The position numbers and the translations under genes were made by a program. From Actinomadura meyerae (lineage in GTDB: Bacteria; Actinomycetota; Actinomycetes; Streptosporangiales; Streptosporangiaceae): a DNA stretch of 64,000 nt. Positions 49,686 to 58,901 of the stretch are shown here, one piece after another. Location of the stretch: positions 1-64,000 of the forward strand of contig NZ_FZOR01000021.1 in NCBI RefSeq assembly GCF_900188445.1. The letters run 5' to 3'. Every line of letters starts with the position of its first letter. The stretch's first letter is position 1. Under the pieces are notes generated by a model. It was not told the DNA's origin, did not search any database, and was given only the letters and a program-made list of their open reading frames with translations.

Positions 49686-50852
49686 TCACGCCCCGAAGAA
49701 GTGGACGACGTAGTAGACGATCGCGGCGACGAGTGCGGCCGCGGGCATGGTGAGGACCCAGGCGACGAGGATGTTGCCGGCGACGCCCCAGCGGACGGCG
49801 GAGAGGCGTTTGGTGGCGCCCGCCCCCATGATCGCTGAGGTGATCGTGTGGGTGGTGGAGATTGGAGCGTGCCAGATGAACGCGGTGGTGTAGAGGACGA
49901 CGGACGCGGTCGCTTCGGCGGCGAAGCCCTTGGGCGGGTCGACTTCGATGACCTTGCGGCCGAGTGTCCGCATGATGCGCCAGCCGCCCGCGTAGGTTCC
50001 GGCGGACAGGGCGCCGGCGCAGACGATGACCACCCACCAGGGGACGGTGCTGCCGTCGGCGTGGCCGGTGGTGACGAGCGCGAGGACGATGATGCCCATG
50101 GTCTTCTGCGCGTCCTGGAGGCCGTGCCCGAGCGCGAGGGACGAGGCGGACATGGTCTGCGCGATGCGGAAGCGGCGGCCGACGCGGCTGGGGTTGGCCC
50201 GCCGGAAGATCCACAGGATGGCGACCATGCCGAGGTAGGCGAGGCAGAACCCGACGACCGGTGAGACGACCATCGGGACGGCGACCTTCTCGACGACGGT
50301 GTGCCAGTTGACGTCGGACAGGGAGGCGAGTCCGGCGCCGACCACGCCGCCGATGAGGGCGTGGGAGGACGACGACGGCAGCCCGAAGTACCAGGTGATG
50401 AGGTTCCAGGTGATGGCGCCGAGGACGCCGGCGGCGACGACGGTGAGGCCGTGCAGCCCGTCGGGGGGTGTGATGACCTCGCTGACGGTCTTGGCGACGC
50501 CGACGCCGAGGAGGGCGCCGATCATGTTCATGGCGGCGGCCATGCCGAGCGCGACGCGGGGGGTCAGCGCGCGGGTGGAGACGGCGGTGGCGATGGCGTT
50601 GGCGGCGTCGTGGAAGCCGTTGGTGTAGTCGAAGACGAGCGCGACGACCACGACGAGGACGAGGACGGCCATCTGCGCGTCGGACCGGAGCCCGAGCGCG
50701 CCGCCGATCATGACGATGAGGATGCCGGCCAGCAGGAGCAGCCAGGCCCGTCCGGTGACCCGGCGGGTGGCCTGCTCTCCGAGGGAGGCGGGGTCGTCCT
50801 CCGCGGCCGGCTCCCGGGTGGCGGTCACGCCGGGATCCTTGGCCGTGCTCAT
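49686..50852 (-). CDS. pit: low-affinity inorganic phosphate transporter, PiT family
   Basis: This 388-residue permease has the twin PiT signatures FDYTNGFHDAANAIATAVSTRAL and, in the second half, GHGLQDAQKTMGI and ISTTHTITSAIMGAGATKRL. GLPSSSSHALIGGVVGAGLA is also diagnostic. The ATG overlaps the stop of the DUF47 gene by 4 bp (ATGA). It complements the Pst system: low affinity, metal-phosphate symport. Confidence 0.95.
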   Translation of the reverse strand: MSTAKDPGVTATREPAAEDDPASLGEQATRRVTGRAWLLLLAGILIVMIGGALGLRSDAQMAVLVLVVVVALVFDYTNGFHDAANAIATAVSTRALTPRVALGMAAAMNMIGALLGVGVAKTVSEVITPPDGLHGLTVVAAGVLGAITWNLITWYFGLPSSSSHALIGGVVGAGLASLSDVNWHTVVEKVAVPMVVSPVVGFCLAYLGMVAILWIFRRANPSRVGRRFRIAQTMSASSLALGHGLQDAQKTMGIIVLALVTTGHADGSTVPWWVVIVCAGALSAGTYAGGWRIMRTLGRKVIEVDPPKGFAAEATASVVLYTTAFIWHAPISTTHTITSAIMGAGATKRLSAVRWGVAGNILVAWVLTMPAAALVAAIVYYVVHFFGA

Positions 50853-51466
50853 GATTCCTTGACCGCGATGGTCTCGACCGTGTTCGCGACCTGCTCGAAC
50901 GCGTCGGCGGCGTCTTCCAGCCGGTCGATGACCTGCTTCAGCTTGAGCACCGTGAGCGTGTCGTACTCGCCGCTGAAGAGCTGTGCCAGCAGCTTGCGGT
51001 AGACCTGGTCGCCCTGGTTCTCGAGCCGGTTGATCTCGATCCAGTACTCGTTGAGCTCTTTCATCGAGCGCAGCCGCGGCATGGCCTCGGCGGTGAGCTC
51101 GGCGGCCCGCTCCAGGACCTCCACCATGTTGACGATGCCCTTGGGGAACTCGTCGATCTTGTAGAGCACGACGAGGTCGGCGGCCTCCTCCATCTCGTCC
51201 ATGACGTCGTCGATGGACGAGGCGAGCTGGTAGATGTCCTCGCGGTCGAACGGCGTGATGAACGTTTCGTTCAGCCGGCGCATGATCGCGTGGGTGCATT
51301 CGTCGCCCGCATGCTCGCAGGCGCGCATCTTCTCCGCGATCGCCGCCCGGTCGGCGCCGTCGCTGATGAGTTCCACGAGGAGCCTGGCGCCGGTGACCAG
51401 GTTGTTCGCCGAGTCGGTGAACATGTCGTAGAAGCTGTCCTCACGCGGCGTGAGACGCAAGCGCAC
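50849..51466 (-). CDS. DUF47/PhoU-like PiT accessory protein
   Basis: This 205-residue helical protein starts at GTG 51466 with AGGAG 6 bases upstream. Blocks REDSFYDMFTDSANNLVTGA, ACEHAGDECTHAIMRRLNETFITPFDREDIYQLASSIDDVMDEME (read in parts over residues 50-95) and INRLENQGDQVYRKLLAQLF hold the PhoU-like E/D-x-x-x-D metal motifs. DUF47 proteins regulate the adjacent PiT transporter. The gene pair overlaps by 4 bp. Confidence 0.92.
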   Translation of the reverse strand: MRLRLTPREDSFYDMFTDSANNLVTGARLLVELISDGADRAAIAEKMRACEHAGDECTHAIMRRLNETFITPFDREDIYQLASSIDDVMDEMEEAADLVVLYKIDEFPKGIVNMVEVLERAAELTAEAMPRLRSMKELNEYWIEINRLENQGDQVYRKLLAQLFSGEYDTLTVLKLKQVIDRLEDAADAFEQVANTVETIAVKES

Positions 51467-51812
51467 GTCGTTCTCCTGATGTGCTGGAACAGTCCGCAGA
51501 GGATCGTAGGCGCTACCCGCCGTAAAAAGAACCTTTGCCCCAGCTTCGGCTGGTGTCGCCCATCCTCTCACCTACAAGATTGCCCTAGATCGGCAGGTGC
51601 ATACCCGTGAGGGTGGGCCCTAACTGGAGGAACGCCCCCCGTTTGGGGGTCTCTCGGGCGACCCGGCGAACCCGGTCGAGACCGGCAAAAGTGAGATTCC
51701 TTACATTAACCCTGCGTGACCTGCGGCGTTCCGACGGTGACAATGTCCGAAATGACGAACCGGGGACGCCCCGAATCGCGGCGTCCCCGGACCTAGCGAG
51801 CCCGTGACTGTT
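51467..51812. other. intergenic region with terminator, no gene seen
   Basis: About 345 bp separate the DUF47 start from the end of the small gene on the same strand. A plus-strand frame at 51607-51807 is Arg-rich and not convincing. The region should hold the DUF47-pit promoter and the terminator at 51760-51790. Confidence 0.4.
51760..51790 (-). terminator. terminator downstream of the 60-residue gene
   Basis: CCGGGGACGCC (51760-51770) and GGCGTCCCCGG (51780-51790) form a perfect 11-bp stem with a 9-base loop, 22 bp after the stop of the minus-strand gene. Confidence 0.75.
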
Positions 51813-51995
51813 CTAGTCCTGCGGCGTAAGCTCGCGACGACCGGCTTCGTCGGACCGTACTCCGAGCACCATGTCGATTTCCGCGATGGTCAGCGGCCGT
51901 TCCGCCGCCGCCACCGCGCTGAGCATCTCGGCATAGAGTTCGATCTCGTCCAGCGCAACACGGTCGTGGACGCGCAGATCAAGGTTCTGGCGCAC
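51813..51995 (-). CDS. small conserved-looking protein of unknown function
   Basis: The 60-residue frame starts at GTG 51995 with GGGAGG 8 bases upstream; GTG 52022 would add 9 residues. The sequence RQNLDLRVHDRVALDEIELYAEMLSAVA (in two parts), then RPLTIAEIDMVLGVR, is regular, acidic and amphipathic, with good codon bias, and is followed by a proper terminator. Similar short proteins are, as I recall, common in actinomycetes without assigned function. It is too short for most automated calls. A small regulator or toxin/antitoxin-like role cannot be inferred. Confidence 0.65.
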   Translation of the reverse strand: MRQNLDLRVHDRVALDEIELYAEMLSAVAAAERPLTIAEIDMVLGVRSDEAGRRELTPQD

Positions 51996-52159
51996 CGCGT
52001 CCACCTCCCGTTCGTTCCCCACACCCGAGTCGAGGCTACGCGTACCGCCCCGACCGGCACATGACCCAAGAGGGCCATTCGCGGGCCACCTTCCCGACTG
52101 GTCTTCCCGGGTGATGCCCATCTGATGCCTCCGTCCCGCCGGGACGGGACACCGCGCGC

Positions 52160-55100
52160 TCAGGGCCCCGCGCGGAAGTCGCCCAGGAGTTGCTCCAGCG
52201 GGGTTTCGGGGAGGTCGCGGGCGGTCAGGCGGGCCACGGTCGCGGCGTTGACGTCGGCGCCCGCGAGCCGGGCCGCCTGCCGGGCCACCGTCTGCTCGAA
52301 CAGGGCGCGGACGGTCCGGGCGTAGGCGAACCGCGGGTCCTCGCGCATCGCCTCGAACCGGGACAGCAGCTCGACGCGCAGCTCCTCGTCCAGCATGTAG
52401 AGGTCGCGTTCGGCGTAGCTCTGGAACAGCCCCACCAGGTCGCGGTCGCCCATCGCGGTGAACTCCAGGATCCGGCCGAACTCCGCGCGGAACGCCGGGT
52501 TGCCCGCGAGGAAGCCCTCCATCTCCGCCGCCGGGCTGGAGCAGACCACGATGAACCGGGTACCGGACTGGTGCATCCGGCGGAGAAGCTCGTCGACGAC
52601 GGCGGGCGCCCGGTCGAGCCGGTACGCCTCCTGGATGAGCAGCACCCCGCCGAGCGCCTGGTCGACCATGCCCGCGACGCGGTTGCGGGTGTCGACCTGG
52701 TCGCGCCCGGCCAGGTGGACGGGACGGCACGCCACCACGTGGCCCGACTGGAGCAGCCCCAGCGCCGCGTACACGCCGCCGACCAGCCCCGCCACGGTCG
52801 TCTTCCCGGTGCCGGGCGGCCCGGTGAACACCAGGTGGCGGGGCGCGTCGCCGGACACGCCGTACCGGGCGCGGTCGGCGGCGAGCGCCGCCTCGTCGGC
52901 CAGCTCCCGCACCGCCGCCTTGACGTCCTCCAGCCCGGTGAGCTGGTCGAGCTGCCGCAGGTAGCCGCCGATGTCGCCGGGCGGGCGCAGCGCCGGCTCG
53001 ATGCCCTCCGCGACGCCCGCGAGGTCGTCCGGGGTCAGCACGAGCCGGTCGTGGGACGCCCCGGCGCGCTCCATGTTCCGCTGCGCCGCCTGGTCGAGGT
53101 ACGCCTCGACGAGGCGGGCGTTGACCAGGTCGCCCGGCCCGCGGAGCCGCTCCAGGTCGGCCCGGACGGTCTCCAGCGCCGCCGCGCCGATCGTCACCCG
53201 CCGCTCGTCGGCGAGCAGGTGCAGCAGCGTCATCCGGTTGTCGAGGTCGGCGAAGTCGGGCAGCCGGTGGACGCGGAACGCCTGCACGAGCTTCGGGTGC
53301 TCCCGCAGCAGCTCCCGGTAGGCGCGCGGCTCGCAGGTCGCGATCACCGGGGTCGTGTTCACCGGGTCGCGGCGGGCGCGGCGCACCGCCCCGACGACGG
53401 CGGCCGGGTCGGCGGCGTCCGCGATCGCCACGTCCAGCCGCTCGAACAGGATCACCGGGCCCGGCTGGGCGAGCAGCTGACCGATCCGCTCGGGCGGGGC
53501 GTTCCGGACGTCCTCGGCGTCATGGGCGCGGATCGTCCCGTCGCCGAGGCCCGCGTTCGCCAGCGTCAGCGCGATCATCCGGGACAGCCGGCGCTGCCCC
53601 GAGTGCGGGTCGCCGACCAGCAGCACCCCGGGCAGGCCCGACTTGATCGCGCTCGGGGCGCCGTCCACCCGGGTCGCCTCGGCCTGGTCGCCGGTCGGCT
53701 TGTTCCACTCCTCGGCCTGCGCCTTGACGTCCCCGAGCAGCACGGACGCGTCGTGCTCCCCGTAGACGAACCCGAACCCGAACCGCTCCAGGACGCGGCG
53801 GGTGCTGCGGTCGCTCGGCGGCGGGATCTCGTCGACGGGCCGCTCCGGGGACGGCGTGTCGTCCAGGAAGTCGAAGTCGCCCACCATCGTCTTGGACATG
53901 ACCTTCGTCCCGGGCGGGGGCGCGGCGCCGCCGGGGCCGGGCGGGGGCGCCGGGGCCGGGTCGTCCTCGATGTCGCCGGGGCCGAGGACGCGCGTGCCCG
54001 GCGGCCGGTTCGCGGGCGGCGGGGGCGCGGGGGCCTGTGCGGGCGGGCCGGGCCGCGGTGAGTCCTGGCCCTCGACGCGGGTGGAGAACGCGTCGAACGT
54101 GGTCGGCTGCGGTTCGGGCGAATTCGCCGGAACGGGCGGTTCCGGCTGCCGCACGGGCGGCGGGGGTGCCGGGGACGCGGCGGGCGCCGGTGCGGGTGCC
54201 GGTGCCGCGCCCGCCGGCTGGTAGCCCAGCTGGGTGTACGGCGGGACGAAGTCCTCGTCCGGCGCCTCCTCCTGGGGTGAGACGCCGCCGAGCTGCGCTT
54301 CCGGCTGCGGAGACGCCGCCTGCACCGGCGGCGGGTTCTGCACCGGCGGAGGGGGCGCCGGGCTCTGCATGGGCGCGGGCGGTTGCGCGGCCGCGGGCGG
54401 CTGCGCGGGTGCCGGTGGCTGCGCGGGTGCCAGTGGCTGTGCGGGCGGCTGTGCGAGCGGCTGTGCGGGCGCCGGCGGCTGGACGGGGCCAGCGGCGGGG
54501 CGCTGGAAGCCGAGCTCGGTGTACGGCGGGGCGGCGGCGCTCGCCTCGTCCTTGTCGTCGTCGCCGGAGGGCGCGGCGAGCAGCGGGTCCGGCGGCGCGA
54601 ACGCGGCCTGCTGCCCGGGGCCGGGCTGCGGGAGCGCTGCGGGGGCGGCGGCGGGGCCGGGGGGCGCGCTCTCCCGGACCGGCTGCGCGGGCGGCTGCAC
54701 GAACGGCCGGTCGGGCTCGGACGGCGCGCCCTGCGGCTGCGGCGGCGCGCCGGGCGCGAGGCCCGGCTGGCTCTGCATGGCGTGCGGCGACGGCTGCGCC
54801 GGCGCCGGGTTCGGCTGCGGCGTGGACATCGTGGCCGCGGCCGTGGCGCGGGCCCGGTTGCGCCCGATGATCCCGGCGATGATCGCGGTCGGCACGGGGA
54901 AGCCGCGCGGCCGGGCGGGCATCCCGCCGAGCCGGCACCAGGCCAGGTCGGTCTCGTACATCGCGGCCAGCAGCGACTCGGCGCCCGCCCCGGACCCGGC
55001 GGCGGAGCGCAGCGGCTCGGGGAGGCGCATGTCCGAGGGCCAGAGCCGGCGCAGCGGATGCCCCTTCTGCTCGGCCACCGCCTGCACCGTGTACCGGATC

Positions 55101-56236
55101 TCCGGGTCCAGCCACGGGACGATCGTGCCGACCATGTCCTTGCGGACGACGTTCAGGTCGGCGGCGAGCAGCGCCGCGGCCACCAGCCGGGGCTCCAGGT
55201 AGGCCGGCTCGGCCGGGTCGCCGGACAGCTCGGCGATCCTGTCGCTGAGCGTGTAGAACGCGTGCCGGAAGTTGTCCCCGGGCGAACTCTCGTTCCGCAG
55301 CGCCGGGACGAGCTGCGGCGGGCACCGGGTGAGCCACTGCTGGACGATCGCCCCGTCCCCGTACGGCAGGGCGCCGTAGTCGACGGTCGGGTTGGCGAGC
55401 GTGGTGCTGAGGATGGCGAGCAGGGCGTCCGCCCGCATCTGGAACCGGACGTCCTCGCGGAGCGCGCTGGCGACGGCCCACATCGTCCGCAGGATGACGA
55501 CCGCCGCGTCCACCCGGCTGGCCCGGAGCCGTTCCGCGTACAGCGCGACGAGGCTCTCCAGGGTCGGCGGGGTGAGCCAGCGGGGGCCGTCCACATCGGG
55601 GAGGGGACGGGCCCGGTAGGGCTTCCAGAGGTCGAGCATCTGCGCGTCGAGCCGCGCGTCGAAGGCGGGGGCGGTCGAGCACCACAACATCACGCCCCAC
55701 GCGGCCGCGACGGTCGACGGCGTCTCGGCGGTGAAGTCGGGCCACCAGTGCGGGTAGTCGGGCGCGGCGAGCGTCGCGGCGGACTCGACGGTGGACCGGA
55801 CGCGCGAGGTCAGGTCGGTCGCGAACCCGTGCCCCACGAACGGCAGGCCGGACGGCGGGTCGTAGCCGAAGTCGGGCCCGGCCGGGACGACGTGCGGCGG
55901 CAGGTTCGGCACCTGCCCGGCGCCCTGCTGGGCGGGCCTGGCCGCCATCCGGACGGCGGGCGTGCGGGGCGGCGGGCACAGGTACCACTGGCCGTCGGAC
56001 GGGTGCAGCCGGTACCAGCGGGCCCACGCGCCGAACAGCCACCACGTCCCGTCGGGGAGCACGAGCATGCGGCCGCCGATGGCGTGGTGGCGCTGCTGCG
56101 GAGGCGCCGACGGCCACCACGCGGCGGCCACCATCGCCCGCGTGTCGCGCTCCGCCTCCGTGAACGGATCCTGCCCCCGCTGCGGGCTGGGCGGCGGAGC
56201 GCTGCCATAGCCCGGTCCCCACACCACGATGGTCAT
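52160..56236 (-). CDS. 1358-residue protein with tandem CbxX/EccA-like AAA modules
   Basis: Four regions are visible. Residues 1 to about 495 form a helical region with a Trp-rich element near the start (DGTWWLFGAWARWYRLHP, then DGQWYLCPPP). Residues about 495-790 are a Pro/Ala/Gln-rich linker holding two copies of PPYT-E/Q-LG-F/Y-Q. Residues about 860-1090 are a degenerate AAA module whose Walker A reads GDPHSGQRRLSR (no Lys) and Walker B VILFERLD. Residues about 1100-1350 are a CbxX/CfqX-type AAA module with Walker A GPPGTGKTT near 1138 and Walker B GVLLIQEAY near 1195, where the family has I-D-E-A-Y. GNPAFRAEFGRILEF resembles the arginine-finger segment. EccA of type VII secretion has the same C-terminal AAA, but no esx, eccB-E or mycosin genes are here. 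The upstream start lacks a clear ribosome site. Confidence 0.8.
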   Translation of the reverse strand: MTIVVWGPGYGSAPPPSPQRGQDPFTEAERDTRAMVAAAWWPSAPPQQRHHAIGGRMLVLPDGTWWLFGAWARWYRLHPSDGQWYLCPPPRTPAVRMAARPAQQGAGQVPNLPPHVVPAGPDFGYDPPSGLPFVGHGFATDLTSRVRSTVESAATLAAPDYPHWWPDFTAETPSTVAAAWGVMLWCSTAPAFDARLDAQMLDLWKPYRARPLPDVDGPRWLTPPTLESLVALYAERLRASRVDAAVVILRTMWAVASALREDVRFQMRADALLAILSTTLANPTVDYGALPYGDGAIVQQWLTRCPPQLVPALRNESSPGDNFRHAFYTLSDRIAELSGDPAEPAYLEPRLVAAALLAADLNVVRKDMVGTIVPWLDPEIRYTVQAVAEQKGHPLRRLWPSDMRLPEPLRSAAGSGAGAESLLAAMYETDLAWCRLGGMPARPRGFPVPTAIIAGIIGRNRARATAAATMSTPQPNPAPAQPSPHAMQSQPGLAPGAPPQPQGAPSEPDRPFVQPPAQPVRESAPPGPAAAPAALPQPGPGQQAAFAPPDPLLAAPSGDDDKDEASAAAPPYTELGFQRPAAGPVQPPAPAQPLAQPPAQPLAPAQPPAPAQPPAAAQPPAPMQSPAPPPPVQNPPPVQAASPQPEAQLGGVSPQEEAPDEDFVPPYTQLGYQPAGAAPAPAPAPAASPAPPPPVRQPEPPVPANSPEPQPTTFDAFSTRVEGQDSPRPGPPAQAPAPPPPANRPPGTRVLGPGDIEDDPAPAPPPGPGGAAPPPGTKVMSKTMVGDFDFLDDTPSPERPVDEIPPPSDRSTRRVLERFGFGFVYGEHDASVLLGDVKAQAEEWNKPTGDQAEATRVDGAPSAIKSGLPGVLLVGDPHSGQRRLSRMIALTLANAGLGDGTIRAHDAEDVRNAPPERIGQLLAQPGPVILFERLDVAIADAADPAAVVGAVRRARRDPVNTTPVIATCEPRAYRELLREHPKLVQAFRVHRLPDFADLDNRMTLLHLLADERRVTIGAAALETVRADLERLRGPGDLVNARLVEAYLDQAAQRNMERAGASHDRLVLTPDDLAGVAEGIEPALRPPGDIGGYLRQLDQLTGLEDVKAAVRELADEAALAADRARYGVSGDAPRHLVFTGPPGTGKTTVAGLVGGVYAALGLLQSGHVVACRPVHLAGRDQVDTRNRVAGMVDQALGGVLLIQEAYRLDRAPAVVDELLRRMHQSGTRFIVVCSSPAAEMEGFLAGNPAFRAEFGRILEFTAMGDRDLVGLFQSYAERDLYMLDEELRVELLSRFEAMREDPRFAYARTVRALFEQTVARQAARLAGADVNAATVARLTARDLPETPLEQLLGDFRAGP

Positions 56237-56325
56237 CGTAGTCAGCAGAACCCGCCCGGCGGGCTCCTGACCGGCGCGGAGACCGCGTCTTCGCAGGTCA
56301 GCCAGAGATCAAGGGGGGCTTGACG

Positions 56326-56847
56326 TCACCGCCACGTCGCGGCGCGGTGCCGCTCGGCCTTGTCCATGTAGACCGTGGGCGTGTGCTCCAGGACGAGCCG
56401 GTCGCCGTCGTTCAGCTCCCGGACGATCTTGCCCGGCGTCCCGGCCACCAGCACCCCGGACGGGATCTTCTTCCCGGGCGGCACCAGCGCGCCCGCCGCG
56501 ACCAGCGTCCCGGCCCCGATGCGGGCGCCGTTCAGCACGATCGCGCCGATCCCGATGAGCGCGCCGGTCTCGACGTGGGCGCCGTGCACCATCGCCTTGT
56601 GGCCGAGGCTGACGCGGTCCTCCAGGACGGCGGGCATGCCCGGGTCGCAGTGCAGGCAGCTGAGGTCCTGGATGTTGCACTCGGCGCCGACGACGATCTC
56701 CTCGTCCTCGGCGCGCAGCACCGAGCCGTACCAGACGCTGGACGCGCGTCCCAGCGTCACCCGCCCGACGACGACCGCGCCCGGCGCGACCCACGCCGAC
56801 GGGTCGATCTTCGGCTCGTCCGCACCCAGCGCTCCGAGGTAGCTCAT
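56326..56847 (-). CDS. gamma-class carbonic anhydrase-like hexapeptide protein
   Basis: This 173-residue left-handed beta-helix protein has metal-binding His in LSCLHCDPG, SLGHKAMVHGAHV and the hexapeptide repeats that follow (IGIGAIVLNGARIGAG). It resembles CaiE/YrdA-type gamma carbonic anhydrases. It starts at ATG 56847 and ends 90 bp from the AAA gene on the same strand. Enzyme activity is family-inferred; many homologues show weak or no anhydrase activity. Confidence 0.88.
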   Translation of the reverse strand: MSYLGALGADEPKIDPSAWVAPGAVVVGRVTLGRASSVWYGSVLRAEDEEIVVGAECNIQDLSCLHCDPGMPAVLEDRVSLGHKAMVHGAHVETGALIGIGAIVLNGARIGAGTLVAAGALVPPGKKIPSGVLVAGTPGKIVRELNDGDRLVLEHTPTVYMDKAERHRAATWR

Positions 56848-57125
56848 GCCGCCGATGCTAGGACGCGGCCCGTCCCGCGCGCCGACCGGGGGGCACGGGA
56901 TTTGACCGGATTAGAGGGTTTCCTGGGCGCGCTCGGAAGAAGAAACGGCAGCAAGACGCGTGTTCCGGTTGCGCGAATGGGGTGGACCGGACAAGAGTCG
57001 TCCTGACGTATCCGTGCGTGCGCATGGCGCGTCCGTATCCTGTGGGCCCGCTCAGGCGGGTGAGGCTGTTATCGCGTCCGACCCTGACGGGGTGATGACC
57101 CCCGCCAACGACCCCCCAAGGCACC

Positions 57126-58157
57126 ATGAGCAACGAAGCCGAGATCCTGCCCAACCTCCTCCAAGACGAGTCCTTCGAGATCGTCATGCGCGGCTACAAC
57201 CGCCGCCAGGTCGACGACTACATCGCCCGCGCCCAGCAGAAGCACCGCGAGCTCGAGGCGCGCCTCGCCCGCGCCCAGGACGACGGCGAGCGCCTCCGCC
57301 GCGAGATGGCCGAGCTCAGGGAGGCGCGCAAGCCCACCGGCGACGACCTGAGCGACCGCCTCCGCCAGATCATCAACCTGGCCGAGGACGAGGCCCAGGA
57401 CAAGGTCGCGCAGGCCGAGGCCAAGGGCGCGGAGATCCGCGAGGACGCCGAGCGCGAGTCCAAGCGCATCATCGACGAGGCGCGCGCGCACGCCGACAAG
57501 AACCTCGCGCAGGCGCAGGAGAAGGCCGAGAACGTGCTCGCCTCCGCCAAGAAGGAGTCGGACAGCGTCCTGTCGGCGGCCAAGCAGGAGGCCGAGCAGA
57601 CGGTGACGAGCGCGCGGCTGGAGGCCGAGCGCACCCTCACCGCGTCCGAGCGCCGCGCCAGCGTGATCAACGAGGGCGCCACGCAGCGGCTCACCGCGCT
57701 CACCAAGAACCACACGCAGGCCCTGCAGCGGCTGACCGAGATCAGCGACACGCTGCACCGGCTGCTCACCGCCGAGAACGAGGCCGGCCCGCTGGAGAAG
57801 ATGGTCGAGGACGCCGTCCGGCAGAGCGGCCCGCGCAAGCAGGCCCCGCCCGCGCAGCCCGCGCCGGCCGCCAAGCCCGCCCCGGCCCCGGCCCCGGCCG
57901 CCAAGCCGGCCACCGCCCCGCCGCCCGCCTCGCCCAAGCCCGCCTCGGCCCCCGCGCCGGCGCCGGGCCCGGCGCCCAAGCCCCCCGCCCCGGCGCCGCA
58001 GGCCGCGCCGTCGCTCGGCAAGCCGGAGCCGGTGCCCGCCGAGCCCGCGGGGCCGTCCGTGCCGCCGCAGGCCAAGCCCGCCCCGCGCCCGGCCGACGAC
58101 GGCCCGGTGCACCCCCCGGTCCCGCCGCAGCAGCAGCGCGGGCCGATCGAGCTGTAG
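57126..58157 (+). CDS. DivIVA-domain coiled-coil protein with Pro/Ala-rich tail
   Basis: It has 343 residues. The N-terminal DivIVA lipid-binding motif FEIVMRGYNRRQVDDYIARAQQ is followed by a long uninterrupted coiled coil to about residue 235 (heptads through AEDEAQDKVAQAEAKGAEIRED and SAKQEAEQTVTSARLEAERT), then a tail of about 100 residues of Pro-Ala-Lys repeats. Actinomycete relatives include FilP/Scy-like polarity scaffolds and Wag31 paralogues. Position beside peptide deformylase and not in the ftsZ cluster argues against it being the primary Wag31. Confidence 0.85.
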   Translation: MSNEAEILPNLLQDESFEIVMRGYNRRQVDDYIARAQQKHRELEARLARAQDDGERLRREMAELREARKPTGDDLSDRLRQIINLAEDEAQDKVAQAEAKGAEIREDAERESKRIIDEARAHADKNLAQAQEKAENVLASAKKESDSVLSAAKQEAEQTVTSARLEAERTLTASERRASVINEGATQRLTALTKNHTQALQRLTEISDTLHRLLTAENEAGPLEKMVEDAVRQSGPRKQAPPAQPAPAAKPAPAPAPAAKPATAPPPASPKPASAPAPAPGPAPKPPAPAPQAAPSLGKPEPVPAEPAGPSVPPQAKPAPRPADDGPVHPPVPPQQQRGPIEL

Positions 58158-58190
58158 CGGAGCCGGGCCGGGGCACCGGCCCGCCCGCCC

Positions 58191-58237
58191 GGCGGTGCGC
58201 CCGCCCCTCGCGGGGACGGGCGCACCGCCGCACGCTT
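58191..58237 (+). terminator. terminator after the DivIVA-like gene
   Basis: GGCGGTGCGCCCG (58191-58203) and CGGGCGCACCGCC (58217-58229) form a 13-bp stem; an inner CCCC/GGGG stem closes a TCGC loop. CTTTGT follows at 58234-58239. Confidence 0.85.
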
Positions 58238-58239
58238 TG

Positions 58240-58245
58240 TAGGAT
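58240..58245 (+). promoter_or_regulatory. -10 of a leaderless peptide deformylase promoter
   Basis: TAGGAT fits the actinobacterial TANNNT -10, and the GTG start codon lies 7 bases after it, at the expected transcription start. No Shine-Dalgarno site is present. The -35 would fall within the upstream terminator. Confidence 0.5.
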
Positions 58246-58252
58246 CACCGGC

Positions 58253-58783
58253 GTGAGGAAAAGGACCCATCCGAAGGGCGGGAACGCCCGCCCGGTCAGG
58301 CTTCTCGGCGACCCTGTACTGCGCACCGAGTGCGATCCGGTCCGGACGTTCGACGCCTCCCTGGAGCGCCTCGTCGACGACATGTTCGTCACCATGTACG
58401 AGGAGGACGGCGCCGGGCTTGCCGCGAACCAGATCGGCGTCGGCCTGCGCCTGTTCGTGTACGACTGCGAGGACGACCGGGGCCGCCGCAACATCGGCCA
58501 CGTCGCCAACCCGGTGCTGGTCGCCGCCGACGGCGAGCAGCTCATCGAGTCGGAGGGCTGCCTGTCGGTCCCCGGCATGCGGTTCGAGACGCCGCGGTAC
58601 GCCCACGCCGTCGTCGAGGGCGTGGACATGAAGGGCAAGCCCGTCCGCGTCGAGGGCACCGGCTACTTCGCGCGCTGCCTCCAGCACGAGTGCGGCCACC
58701 TGGACGGCGGCGTCTACATCGACGTCCTGTCCGGCGACGCCCGGCGCGAGGCGATGCGCGCCATCCGCGCCCTCCAGCGCTGA
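58253..58783 (+). CDS. def: peptide deformylase
   Basis: This 176-residue metalloenzyme removes the formyl group from nascent proteins. All three motifs are intact: GAGLAANQIGVG, EGCLSVPG (metal Cys103) and QHECGHLDG (His145, Glu146, His149). RLLGDPVLRTECDPV is the usual start. GTG 58253 begins a leaderless message. Confidence 0.95.
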   Translation: MRKRTHPKGGNARPVRLLGDPVLRTECDPVRTFDASLERLVDDMFVTMYEEDGAGLAANQIGVGLRLFVYDCEDDRGRRNIGHVANPVLVAADGEQLIESEGCLSVPGMRFETPRYAHAVVEGVDMKGKPVRVEGTGYFARCLQHECGHLDGGVYIDVLSGDARREAMRAIRALQR

Positions 58784-58901
58784 CCAGAGCCCCCGGCTCC
58801 CCGTCCTCCCCGCAACCGTCTTCCCACGCTGCGTCACCTACCCTGGCCAGGCACGCTTCCAGCCCGAGCCGGGGCGGCGCTCAACGTATCCTCTGCCGGC
58901 A

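Noticed and set aside
52160..56236. type VII secretion locus
   Set aside because: Only the EccA-like AAA module is present; no EsxA/B, PE/PPE, EccB-E or mycosin genes are in the window.
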